64,000 nt of DNA from Giardia muris. Taxonomy: Eukaryota; Fornicata; Diplomonadida; Hexamitidae. Below are positions 47,652 through 59,814 of this stretch, piece after piece; within the stretch, counting starts at the first letter, position 1, and the number at the start of each line of letters is the position of its first letter. The notes under the pieces are model-generated. The model ran no database searches, was not told the DNA's origin, and saw nothing but the letters and a program-made list of their open reading frames with translations. The position numbers and the translations under genes are program-made. Where the stretch lies: NCBI GenBank assembly GCA_006247105.1, contig CM016929.1:496001-560000 (forward strand), in the 5' to 3' direction.

Positions 47652-49657
47652 TCACTTCCCCCTGCATCCGAACCACCAACCGAGGAAGCCCCCGAGACCT
47701 CCCAGGACCAGAAGGACGGCGATGACGATCCCTGCAATGGCGCCCCCCGAGAGCCCCGAAGAACTGGAGGAGGGGGGAGGGGGACACTTCCCACTGGTGT
47801 CGGGGCTGTTTCCATTCCAGCAGGTCGTGCAGGTGGTCGCATTGGTGCAGACCGTGCATCCTGAAGGGCAGGCCGTGCAGTTGAAGGTGCCCCCAGAGGC
47901 CGAGTTGTAGTATCCGATGGAGCAGCCAGTGCAGGTGAGGGCGTGGTTGTTCGAGGTGCACGTCCCGCACCCGGCCGGACAGAGGGTGAAGGCCCCCGTG
48001 TTCGTGTCGAAAGGGAAGGGGGTGTTCTGGGCAGCCTGAGAACACTTCCCATCGGCATCGGCCGTCTGGCACAGCTTGCTCCCGACCGAGGTCCCGGAGG
48101 TGAGGGTTGTGGGATAGCAGCCTCCATTGAAGAAGTAGTTGCTGTTCGTGTCCTTGCACGCCTCGCACTTCGTGGCCTTCGCATCGATGGGAGTCTTCCC
48201 GTCCGCCTTCATGCAGACGTTGTCCCCGACTGCTCTCGTCCCCGTGTTGACGTCCCCGATCGGGGTGCAGGTCCCATCAATCGGGACGAACCCGGCCTTG
48301 CACTCCTTGCAGACGAGGGCCTCCCCGACGAGGAACTGGTTGTCCTTGGAGCAGATCCCCATCGAGCTCGCCTTGTAGGGGGAGAGGCAGGCCCCGTGGT
48401 AGAACATGTATCCATTGAGGCAGGAGGCGCAGGAGCCGGAGGAGGGGTCCTTTGTGCACACCTTGGCGTTCACGTCGACGCACTCGTCGTCGACCGGGAC
48501 CTGGCTGCTGTTCGAACACACGTCGCAGACGAGCCCGAGGCCGAGGTCGAGGCAGCTCTCGCATCCCGTCGAGCACTGGTTGCAGGCCGTGATGGCGGAG
48601 CCGTTCTTGACAGGCCCGAATCCGCCTTGCAGCCCGTGCACTTGGTCACGTCGTCGTTACAGATCCCGCAGTTCTTGATGCTGCAGGCGGTGCAGGTCTT
48701 AGCGGTGTCTCCAACGAGGCCGAAGCCCTCCTTGCAGACGGTGCAGGCTGTAGATGAGCAGGTTTTGCAGTTCTCAACGGTGCACTTCGTGCAGGTTCCG
48801 TAGTTCTTGGTCGTATCGCTGTCAGCAGTATAGAAGAACCCTTCAGAGCACTTGTCGGTATCACAGTTTTGATGATTCGTGTCGGTGTCGCACTGATCGC
48901 ACCCAGTGGGGCAAGTCCCACAAGTTGCCGAGGTGCCCGACCCCGAAAGGAAGAAGGCGGGCCCGCACTTGGAGCAGGTGTTGGCAGCACTCGCCTGGAC
49001 GCAGTTGGGGACTGAACAGGAGTAGCAGTTGGCGTTGTTCGCATCTGGGAGGTAGCCCGAAGCGCAGGCGTCGCACTTCCCGGTTCCGAGGAGATATCCG
49101 GCCTTGCAAGTCTGACAGGTGTTGGCGTTCGTGCAGGTCGCACAGTTGGTTGGACAGGCCGTACAAGTCTTGGTATTGCTATCGAAGTAGTACCCCTCAT
49201 AGCAAGTTTCGCACTTCGTCTCACTTTCTTTCTCGCTGCACGTCTTGCAGGTCGAGTCGCAGAGGTCGCAGGCGTCGGTCGTCGCAGACGCAGCTGTGTT
49301 TGGAATCAGCCCGTCCTTGCACGTGCCACATTTCCCGGCATCTGTAGAGGTGGTGGCACAGATGAGGGAGGTTGCGGGGTCTTTGGCGTAGCAGCCCCCC
49401 TGGAAGAGGACGAAGGCGTCTCCGCACTTCCCGCACGTCTGGGAGGTGTCATCGAGGGCAGAGCCGTCCGCCTTCGTGCACCCCGCCGCGGTCACAGATC
49501 CATCGGCCTTCGCTTTGCACTCCCCGTTGATGGGGACGTTCCCCACATCGCATTCTGTGCAGACCTGCGTGCTCCCGAACTTCAGGCACTTGTTCGTTCC
49601 GCAGTTCGTTATGGCAGGACTGCAGGCAGCTGGAGCGGCTCGAGCCTTCCCTCCCCT
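47652..49657 (-). pseudogene. VSP pseudogene, unit 7
   Basis: Break at 48631-48638. His/Ile haplotype. Confidence 0.9.
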
Positions 49658-49668
49658 TCACCATTCAC

Positions 49669-51674
49669 TCACTTCCCCCTGCATCCGAACCACCAACCGA
49701 GGAAGCCCCCGAGACCTCCCAGGACCAGAAGGACGGCGATGACGATCCCTGCAATGGCGCCCCCCGAGAGCCCCGAAGAACTGGAGGAGGGGGGAGGGGG
49801 ACACTTCCCACTGGTGTCGGGGCTGTTTCCATTCCAGCAGGTCGTGCAGGTGGTCGCATTGGTGCAGACCGTGCATCCTGAAGGGCAGGCCGTGCAGTTG
49901 AAGGTGCCCCCAGAGGCCGAGTTGTAGTATCCGATGGAGCAGCCAGTGCAGGTGAGGGCGTGGTTGTTCGAGGTGCACGTCCCGCACCCGGCCGGACAGA
50001 GGGTGAAGGCCCCCGTGTTCGTGTCGAAAGGGAAGGGGGTGTTCTGGGCAGCCTGAGAACACTTCCCATCGGCATCGGCCGTCTGGCACAGCTTGCTCCC
50101 GACCGAGGTCCCGGAGGTGAGGGTTGTGGGATAGCAGCCTCCATTGAAGAAGTAGTTGCTGTTCGTGTCCTTGCACGCCTCGCACTTCGTGGCCTTCGCA
50201 TCGATGGGAGTCTTCCCGTCCGCCTTCATGCAGACGTTGTCCCCGACTGCTCTCGTCCCCGTGTTGACGTCCCCGATCGGGGTGCAGGTCCCATCAATCG
50301 GGACGAACCCGGCCTTGCACTCCTTGCAGACGAGGGCCTCCCCGACGAGGAACTGGTTGTCCTTGGAGCAGATCCCCATCGAGCTCGCCTTGTAGGGGGA
50401 GAGGCAGGCCCCGTGGTAGAACATGTATCCATTGAGGCAGGAGGCGCAGGAGCCGGAGGAGGGGTCCTTTGTGCACACCTTGGCGTTCACGTCGACGCAC
50501 TCGTCGTCGACCGGGACCTGGCTGCTGTTCGAACACACGTCGCAGACGAGCCCGAGGCCGAGGTCGAGGCAGCTCTCGCATCCCGTCGAGCACTGGTTGC
50601 AGGCCGTGATGGCGGAGCCGTTCTTGACAGGCCCGAATCCGCCTTGCAGCCCGTGCACTTGGTCACGTCGTCGTTACAGATCCCGCAGTTCTTGATGCTG
50701 CAGGCGGTGCAGGTCTTAGCGGTGTCTCCAACGAGGCCGAAGCCCTCCTTGCAGACGGTGCAGGCTGTAGATGAGCAGGTTTTGCAGTTCTCAACGGTGC
50801 ACTTCGTGCAGGTTCCGTAGTTCTTGGTCGTATCGCTGTCAGCAGTATAGAAGAACCCTTCAGAGCACTTGTCGGTATCACAGTTTTGATGATTCGTGTC
50901 GGTGTCGCACTGATCGCACCCAGTGGGGCAAGTCCCACAAGTTGCCGAGGTGCCCGACCCCGAAAGGAAGAAGGCGGGCCCGCACTTGGAGCAGGTGTTG
51001 GCAGCACTCGCCTGGACGCAGTTGGGGACTGAACAGGAGTAGCAGTTGGCGTTGTTCGCATCTGGGAGGTAGCCCGAAGCGCAGGCGTCGCACTTCCCGG
51101 TTCCGAGGAGATATCCGGCCTTGCAAGTCTGACAGGTGTTGGCGTTCGTGCAGGTCGCACAGTTGGTTGGACAGGCCGTACAAGTCTTGGTATTGCTATC
51201 GAAGTAGTACCCCTCATAGCAAGTTTCGCACTTCGTCTCACTTTCTTTCTCGCTGCACGTCTTGCAGGTCGAGTCGCAGAGGTCGCAGGCGTCGGTCGTC
51301 GCAGACGCAGCTGTGTTTGGAATCAGCCCGTCCTTGCACGTGCCACATTTCCCGGCATCTGTAGAGGTGGTGGCACAGATGAGGGAGGTTGCGGGGTCTT
51401 TGGCGTAGCAGCCCCCCTGGAAGAGGACGAAGGCGTCTCCGCACTTCCCGCACGTCTGGGAGGTGTCATCGAGGGCAGAGCCGTCCGCCTTCGTGCACCC
51501 CGCCGCGGTCACAGATCCATCGGCCTTCGCTTTGCACTCCCCGTTGATGGGGACGTTCCCCACATCGCATTCTGTGCAGACCTGCGTGCTCCCGAACTTC
51601 AGGCACTTGTTCGTTCCGCAGTTCGTTATGGCAGGACTGCAGGCAGCTGGAGCGGCTCGAGCCTTCCCTCCCCT
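49669..51674 (-). pseudogene. VSP pseudogene, unit 8
   Basis: Break at 50648-50655. His/Ile haplotype. Confidence 0.9.
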
Positions 51675-51685
51675 TCACCATTCAC

Positions 51686-53691
51686 TCACTTCCCCCTGCA
51701 TCCGAACCACCAACCGAGGAAGCCCCCGAGACCTCCCAGGACCAGAAGGACGGCGATGACGATCCCTGCAATGGCGCCCCCCGAGAGCCCCGAAGAACTG
51801 GAGGAGGGGGGAGGGGGACACTTCCCACTGGTGTCGGGGCTGTTTCCATTCCAGCAGGTCGTGCAGGTGGTCGCATTGGTGCAGACCGTGCATCCTGAAG
51901 GGCAGGCCGTGCAGTTGAAGGTGCCCCCAGAGGCCGAGTTGTAGTATCCGATGGAGCAGCCAGTGCAGGTGAGGGCGTGGTTGTTCGAGGTGCACGTCCC
52001 GCACCCGGCCGGACAGAGGGTGAAGGCCCCCGTGTTCGTGTCGAAAGGGAAGGGGGTGTTCTGGGCAGCCTGAGAACACTTCCCATCGGCATCGGCCGTC
52101 TGGCACAGCTTGCTCCCGACCGAGGTCCCGGAGGTGAGGGTTGTGGGATAGCAGCCTCCATTGAAGAAGTAGTTGCTGTTCGTGTCCTTGCACGCCTCGC
52201 ACTTCGTGGCCTTCGCATCGATGGGAGTCTTCCCGTCCGCCTTCATGCAGACGTTGTCCCCGACTGCTCTCGTCCCCGTGTTGACGTCCCCGATCGGGGT
52301 GCAGGTCCCATCAATCGGGACGAACCCGGCCTTGCACTCCTTGCAGACGAGGGCCTCCCCGACGAGGAACTGGTTGTCCTTGGAGCAGATCCCCATCGAG
52401 CTCGCCTTGTAGGGGGAGAGGCAGGCCCCGTGGTAGAACATGTATCCATTGAGGCAGGAGGCGCAGGAGCCGGAGGAGGGGTCCTTTGTGCACACCTTGG
52501 CGTTCACGTCGACGCACTCGTCGTCGACCGGGACCTGGCTGCTGTTCGAACACACGTCGCAGACGAGCCCGAGGCCGAGGTCGAGGCAGCTCTCGCATCC
52601 CGTCGAGCACTGGTTGCAGGCCGTGATGGCGGAGCCGTTCTTGACAGGCCCGAATCCGCCTTGCAGCCCGTGCACTTGGTCACGTCGTCGTTACAGATCC
52701 CGCAGTTCTTGATGCTGCAGGCGGTGCAGGTCTTAGCGGTGTCTCCAACGAGGCCGAAGCCCTCCTTGCAGACGGTGCAGGCTGTAGATGAGCAGGTTTT
52801 GCAGTTCTCAACGGTGCACTTCGTGCAGGTTCCGTAGTTCTTGGTCGTATCGCTGTCAGCAGTATAGAAGAACCCTTCAGAGCACTTGTCGGTATCACAG
52901 TTTTGATGATTCGTGTCGGTGTCGCACTGATCGCACCCAGTGGGGCAAGTCCCACAAGTTGCCGAGGTGCCCGACCCCGAAAGGAAGAAGGCGGGCCCGC
53001 ACTTGGAGCAGGTGTTGGCAGCACTCGCCTGGACGCAGTTGGGGACTGAACAGGAGTAGCAGTTGGCGTTGTTCGCATCTGGGAGGTAGCCCGAAGCGCA
53101 GGCGTCGCACTTCCCGGTTCCGAGGAGATATCCGGCCTTGCAAGTCTGACAGGTGTTGGCGTTCGTGCAGGTCGCACAGTTGGTTGGACAGGCCGTACAA
53201 GTCTTGGTATTGCTATCGAAGTAGTACCCCTCATAGCAAGTTTCGCACTTCGTCTCACTTTCTTTCTCGCTGCACGTCTTGCAGGTCGAGTCGCAGAGGT
53301 CGCAGGCGTCGGTCGTCGCAGACGCAGCTGTGTTTGGAATCAGCCCGTCCTTGCACGTGCCACATTTCCCGGCATCTGTAGAGGTGGTGGCACAGATGAG
53401 GGAGGTTGCGGGGTCTTTGGCGTAGCAGCCCCCCTGGAAGAGGACGAAGGCGTCTCCGCACTTCCCGCACGTCTGGGAGGTGTCATCGAGGGCAGAGCCG
53501 TCCGCCTTCGTGCACCCCGCCGCGGTCACAGATCCATCGGCCTTCGCTTTGCACTCCCCGTTGATGGGGACGTTCCCCACATCGCATTCTGTGCAGACCT
53601 GCGTGCTCCCGAACTTCAGGCACTTGTTCGTTCCGCAGTTCGTTATGGCAGGACTGCAGGCAGCTGGAGCGGCTCGAGCCTTCCCTCCCCT
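51686..53691 (-). pseudogene. VSP pseudogene, unit 9
   Basis: Break at 52665-52672. His/Ile haplotype. Confidence 0.9.
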
Positions 53692-53702
53692 TCACCATTC
53701 AC

Positions 53703-55708
53703 TCACTTCCCCCTGCATCCGAACCACCAACCGAGGAAGCCCCCGAGACCTCCCAGGACCAGAAGGACGGCGATGACGATCCCTGCAATGGCGCCCCCCG
53801 AGAGCCCCGAAGAACTGGAGGAGGGGGGAGGGGGACACTTCCCACTGGTGTCGGGGCTGTTTCCATTCCAGCAGGTCGTGCAGGTGGTCGCATTGGTGCA
53901 GACCGTGCATCCTGAAGGGCAGGCCGTGCAGTTGAAGGTGCCCCCAGAGGCCGAGTTGTAGTATCCGATGGAGCAGCCAGTGCAGGTGAGGGCGTGGTTG
54001 TTCGAGGTGCACGTCCCGCACCCGGCCGGACAGAGGGTGAAGGCCCCCGTGTTCGTGTCGAAAGGGAAGGGGGTGTTCTGGGCAGCCTGAGAACACTTCC
54101 CATCGGCATCGGCCGTCTGGCACAGCTTGCTCCCGACCGAGGTCCCGGAGGTGAGGGTTGTGGGATAGCAGCCTCCATTGAAGAAGTAGTTGCTGTTCGT
54201 GTCCTTGCACGCCTCGCACTTCGTGGCCTTCGCATCGATGGGAGTCTTCCCGTCCGCCTTCATGCAGACGTTGTCCCCGACTGCTCTCGTCCCCGTGTTG
54301 ACGTCCCCGATCGGGGTGCAGGTCCCATCAATCGGGACGAACCCGGCCTTGCACTCCTTGCAGACGAGGGCCTCCCCGACGAGGAACTGGTTGTCCTTGG
54401 AGCAGATCCCCATCGAGCTCGCCTTGTAGGGGGAGAGGCAGGCCCCGTGGTAGAACATGTATCCATTGAGGCAGGAGGCGCAGGAGCCGGAGGAGGGGTC
54501 CTTTGTGCACACCTTGGCGTTCACGTCGACGCACTCGTCGTCGACCGGGACCTGGCTGCTGTTCGAACACACGTCGCAGACGAGCCCGAGGCCGAGGTCG
54601 AGGCAGCTCTCGCATCCCGTCGAGCACTGGTTGCAGGCCGTGATGGCGGAGCCGTTCTTGACAGGCCCGAATCCGCCTTGCAGCCCGTGCACTTGGTCAC
54701 GTCGTCGTTACAGATCCCGCAGTTCTTGATGCTGCAGGCGGTGCAGGTCTTAGCGGTGTCTCCAACGAGGCCGAAGCCCTCCTTGCAGACGGTGCAGGCT
54801 GTAGATGAGCAGGTTTTGCAGTTCTCAACGGTGCACTTCGTGCAGGTTCCGTAGTTCTTGGTCGTATCGCTGTCAGCAGTATAGAAGAACCCTTCAGAGC
54901 ACTTGTCGGTATCACAGTTTTGATGATTCGTGTCGGTGTCGCACTGATCGCACCCAGTGGGGCAAGTCCCACAAGTTGCCGAGGTGCCCGACCCCGAAAG
55001 GAAGAAGGCGGGCCCGCACTTGGAGCAGGTGTTGGCAGCACTCGCCTGGACGCAGTTGGGGACTGAACAGGAGTAGCAGTTGGCGTTGTTCGCATCTGGG
55101 AGGTAGCCCGAAGCGCAGGCGTCGCACTTCCCGGTTCCGAGGAGATATCCGGCCTTGCAAGTCTGACAGGTGTTGGCGTTCGTGCAGGTCGCACAGTTGG
55201 TTGGACAGGCCGTACAAGTCTTGGTATTGCTATCGAAGTAGTACCCCTCATAGCAAGTTTCGCACTTCGTCTCACTTTCTTTCTCGCTGCACGTCTTGCA
55301 GGTCGAGTCGCAGAGGTCGCAGGCGTCGGTCGTCGCAGACGCAGCTGTGTTTGGAATCAGCCCGTCCTTGCACGTGCCACATTTCCCGGCATCTGTAGAG
55401 GTGGTGGCACAGATGAGGGAGGTTGCGGGGTCTTTGGCGTAGCAGCCCCCCTGGAAGAGGACGAAGGCGTCTCCGCACTTCCCGCACGTCTGGGAGGTGT
55501 CATCGAGGGCAGAGCCGTCCGCCTTCGTGCACCCCGCCGCGGTCACAGATCCATCGGCCTTCGCTTTGCACTCCCCGTTGATGGGGACGTTCCCCACATC
55601 GCATTCTGTGCAGACCTGCGTGCTCCCGAACTTCAGGCACTTGTTCGTTCCGCAGTTCGTTATGGCAGGACTGCAGGCAGCTGGAGCGGCTCGAGCCTTC
55701 CCTCCCCT
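53703..55708 (-). pseudogene. VSP pseudogene, unit 10
   Basis: Break at 54682-54689. His/Ile haplotype. Confidence 0.9.
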
Positions 55709-55719
55709 TCACCATTCAC

Positions 55720-57725
55720 TCACTTCCCCCTGCATCCGAACCACCAACCGAGGAAGCCCCCGAGACCTCCCAGGACCAGAAGGACGGCGATGACGATCCC
55801 TGCAATGGCGCCCCCCGAGAGCCCCGAAGAACTGGAGGAGGGGGGAGGGGGACACTTCCCACTGGTGTCGGGGCTGTTTCCATTCCAGCAGGTCGTGCAG
55901 GTGGTCGCATTGGTGCAGACCGTGCATCCTGAAGGGCAGGCCGTGCAGTTGAAGGTGCCCCCAGAGGCCGAGTTGTAGTATCCGATGGAGCAGCCAGTGC
56001 AGGTGAGGGCGTGGTTGTTCGAGGTGCACGTCCCGCACCCGGCCGGACAGAGGGTGAAGGCCCCCGTGTTCGTGTCGAAAGGGAAGGGGGTGTTCTGGGC
56101 AGCCTGAGAACACTTCCCATCGGCATCGGCCGTCTGGCACAGCTTGCTCCCGACCGAGGTCCCGGAGGTGAGGGTTGTGGGATAGCAGCCTCCATTGAAG
56201 AAGTAGTTGCTGTTCGTGTCCTTGCACGCCTCGCACTTCGTGGCCTTCGCATCGATGGGAGTCTTCCCGTCCGCCTTCATGCAGACGTTGTCCCCGACTG
56301 CTCTCGTCCCCGTGTTGACGTCCCCGATCGGGGTGCAGGTCCCATCAATCGGGACGAACCCGGCCTTGCACTCCTTGCAGACGAGGGCCTCCCCGACGAG
56401 GAACTGGTTGTCCTTGGAGCAGATCCCCATCGAGCTCGCCTTGTAGGGGGAGAGGCAGGCCCCGTGGTAGAACATGTATCCATTGAGGCAGGAGGCGCAG
56501 GAGCCGGAGGAGGGGTCCTTTGTGCACACCTTGGCGTTCACGTCGACGCACTCGTCGTCGACCGGGACCTGGCTGCTGTTCGAACACACGTCGCAGACGA
56601 GCCCGAGGCCGAGGTCGAGGCAGCTCTCGCATCCCGTCGAGCACTGGTTGCAGGCCGTGATGGCGGAGCCGTTCTTGACAGGCCCGAATCCGCCTTGCAG
56701 CCCGTGCACTTGGTCACGTCGTCGTTACAGATCCCGCAGTTCTTGATGCTGCAGGCGGTGCAGGTCTTAGCGGTGTCTCCAACGAGGCCGAAGCCCTCCT
56801 TGCAGACGGTGCAGGCTGTAGATGAGCAGGTTTTGCAGTTCTCAACGGTGCACTTCGTGCAGGTTCCGTAGTTCTTGGTCGTATCGCTGTCAGCAGTATA
56901 GAAGAACCCTTCAGAGCACTTGTCGGTATCACAGTTTTGATGATTCGTGTCGGTGTCGCACTGATCGCACCCAGTGGGGCAAGTCCCACAAGTTGCCGAG
57001 GTGCCCGACCCCGAAAGGAAGAAGGCGGGCCCGCACTTGGAGCAGGTGTTGGCAGCACTCGCCTGGACGCAGTTGGGGACTGAACAGGAGTAGCAGTTGG
57101 CGTTGTTCGCATCTGGGAGGTAGCCCGAAGCGCAGGCGTCGCACTTCCCGGTTCCGAGGAGATATCCGGCCTTGCAAGTCTGACAGGTGTTGGCGTTCGT
57201 GCAGGTCGCACAGTTGGTTGGACAGGCCGTACAAGTCTTGGTATTGCTATCGAAGTAGTACCCCTCATAGCAAGTTTCGCACTTCGTCTCACTTTCTTTC
57301 TCGCTGCACGTCTTGCAGGTCGAGTCGCAGAGGTCGCAGGCGTCGGTCGTCGCAGACGCAGCTGTGTTTGGAATCAGCCCGTCCTTGCACGTGCCACATT
57401 TCCCGGCATCTGTAGAGGTGGTGGCACAGATGAGGGAGGTTGCGGGGTCTTTGGCGTAGCAGCCCCCCTGGAAGAGGACGAAGGCGTCTCCGCACTTCCC
57501 GCACGTCTGGGAGGTGTCATCGAGGGCAGAGCCGTCCGCCTTCGTGCACCCCGCCGCGGTCACAGATCCATCGGCCTTCGCTTTGCACTCCCCGTTGATG
57601 GGGACGTTCCCCACATCGCATTCTGTGCAGACCTGCGTGCTCCCGAACTTCAGGCACTTGTTCGTTCCGCAGTTCGTTATGGCAGGACTGCAGGCAGCTG
57701 GAGCGGCTCGAGCCTTCCCTCCCCT
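55720..57725 (-). pseudogene. VSP pseudogene, unit 11
   Basis: Break at 56699-56706. His/Ile haplotype. Confidence 0.9.
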
Positions 57726-57736
57726 TCACCATTCAC

Positions 57737-59814
57737 TCACTTCCCCCTGCATCCGAACCACCAACCGAGGAAGCCCCCGAGACCTCCCAGGACCAGAAGG
57801 ACGGCGATGACGATCCCTGCAATGGCGCCCCCCGAGAGCCCCGAAGAACTGGAGGAGGGGGGAGGGGGACACTTCCCACTGGTGTCGGGGCTGTTTCCAT
57901 TCCAGCAGGTCGTGCAGGTGGTCGCATTGGTGCAGACCGTGCATCCTGAAGGGCAGGCCGTGCAGTTGAAGGTGCCCCCAGAGGCCGAGTTGTAGTATCC
58001 GATGGAGCAGCCAGTGCAGGTGAGGGCGTGGTTGTTCGAGGTGCACGTCCCGCACCCGGCCGGACAGAGGGTGAAGGCCCCCGTGTTCGTGTCGAAAGGG
58101 AAGGGGGTGTTCTGGGCAGCCTGAGAACACTTCCCATCGGCATCGGCCGTCTGGCACAGCTTGCTCCCGACCGAGGTCCCGGAGGTGAGGGTTGTGGGAT
58201 AGCAGCCTCCATTGAAGAAGTAGTTGCTGTTCGTGTCCTTGCACGCCTCGCACTTCGTGGCCTTCGCATCGATGGGAGTCTTCCCGTCCGCCTTCATGCA
58301 GACGTTGTCCCCGACTGCTCTCGTCCCCGTGTTGACGTCCCCGATCGGGGTGCAGGTCCCATCAATCGGGACGAACCCGGCCTTGCACTCCTTGCAGACG
58401 AGGGCCTCCCCGACGAGGAACTGGTTGTCCTTGGAGCAGATCCCCATCGAGCTCGCCTTGTAGGGGGAGAGGCAGGCCCCGTGGTAGAACATGTATCCAT
58501 TGAGGCAGGAGGCGCAGGAGCCGGAGGAGGGGTCCTTTGTGCACACCTTGGCGTTCACGTCGACGCACTCGTCGTCGACCGGGACCTGGCTGCTGTTCGA
58601 ACACACGTCGCAGACGAGCCCGAGGCCGAGGTCGAGGCAGCTCTCGCATCCCGTCGAGCACTGGTTGCAGGCCGTGATGGCGGAGCCGTTCTTGACAGGC
58701 CCGAATCCGCCTTGCAGCCCGTGCACTTGGTCACGTCGTCGTTACAGATCCCGCAGTTCTTGATGCTGCAGGCGGTGCAGGTCTTAGCGGTGTCTCCAAC
58801 GAGGCCGAAGCCCTCCTTGCAGACGGTGCAGGCTGTAGATGAGCAGGTTTTGCAGTTCTCAACGGTGCACTTCGTGCAGGTTCCGTAGTTCTTGGTCGTA
58901 TCGCTGTCAGCAGTATAGAAGAACCCTTCAGAGCACTTGTCGGTATCACAGTTTTGATGATTCGTGTCGGTGTCGCACTGATCGCACCCAGTGGGGCAAG
59001 TCCCACAAGTTGCCGAGGTGCCCGACCCCGAAAGGAAGAAGGCGGGCCCGCACTTGGAGCAGGTGTTGGCAGCACTCGCCTGGACGCAGTTGGGGACTGA
59101 ACAGGAGTAGCAGTTGGCGTTGTTCGCATCTGGGAGGTAGCCCGAAGCGCAGGCGTCGCACTTCCCGGTTCCGAGGAGATATCCGGCCTTGCAAGTCTGA
59201 CAGGTGTTGGCGTTCGTGCAGGTCGCACAGTTGGTTGGACAGGCCGTACAAGTCTTGGTATTGCTATCGAAGTAGTACCCCTCATAGCAAGTTTCGCACT
59301 TCGTCTCACTTTCTTTCTCGCTGCACGTCTTGCAGGTCGAGTCGCAGAGGTCGCAGGCGTCGGTCGTCGCAGACGCAGCTGTGTTTGGAATCAGCCCGTC
59401 CTTGCACGTGCCACATTTCCCGGCATCTGTAGAGGTGGTGGCACAGATGAGGGAGGTTGCGGGGTCTTTGGCGTAGCAGCCCCCCTGGAAGAGGACGAAG
59501 GCGTCTCCGCACTTCCCGCACGTCTGGGAGGTGTCATCGAGGGCAGAGCCGTCCGCCTTCGTGCACCCCGCCGCGGTCACAGATCCATCGGCCTTCGCTT
59601 TGCACTCCCCGTTGATGGGGACGTTCCCCACATCGCATTCTGTGCAGACCTGCGTGCTCCCGAACTTCAGGCACTTGTTCGTTCCGCAGTTCGTTATGGC
59701 AGGACTGCAGGCAGCTGGAGCGGGAGCGGTTCGAGCCTTCACCTCCACCGAGCCCTCGAGGACGTCGATCTCCGGTACTGCTCTCCCGGAGGAGCGGTCG
59801 ATCGTCCCGAGCAT
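57737..59814 (-). pseudogene. VSP pseudogene, unit 12 (5'-most, distinct N-terminus)
   Basis: This unit is the most upstream in the direction of transcription and the only one with an in-frame ATG (59814; another at 59856). Its leader differs from the other units: about 36 residues (MLGTIDRSSGRAVPEIDVLE...) before the shared ACSPAITNCG. The leader is charged and shows no hydrophobic signal peptide, so it is probably chance sequence beyond the repeat edge. The frame break at 58716-58723 is the same as elsewhere. His/Ile haplotype. If transcribed it would give a truncated, non-secreted product of about 419 residues. Confidence 0.85.

Larger units (their letters stand above)
35352..59740 (-). 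repeat. Tandem array of 2017-bp VSP units, 12.1 copies
   Basis: The same 2017-bp sequence recurs head to tail without a detected indel; corresponding features are spaced by exactly 2017 bp from 35550 to 57737. Homology begins at 35352 on the left. On the right it fades after 59720, where the last unit has a 6-bp duplication (gagcgg) followed by divergent sequence. Three amino-acid-changing substitutions vary among units: Asn/His at 36296 and equivalents, Leu/Ile at 37204 and equivalents, and one Ala/Val at 42244. Each unit is almost entirely one broken VSP gene, with about 11 nt between consecutive VSP frames. Confidence 0.97.

Noticed and set aside
35352..59740. CRISPR array, transposon or telomeric repeat as explanation for the tandem array
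   Set aside because: The unit is a 2-kb surface-antigen gene with no short direct repeats and spacers, no transposase or reverse transcriptase, and no telomere-like hexamers within the window.
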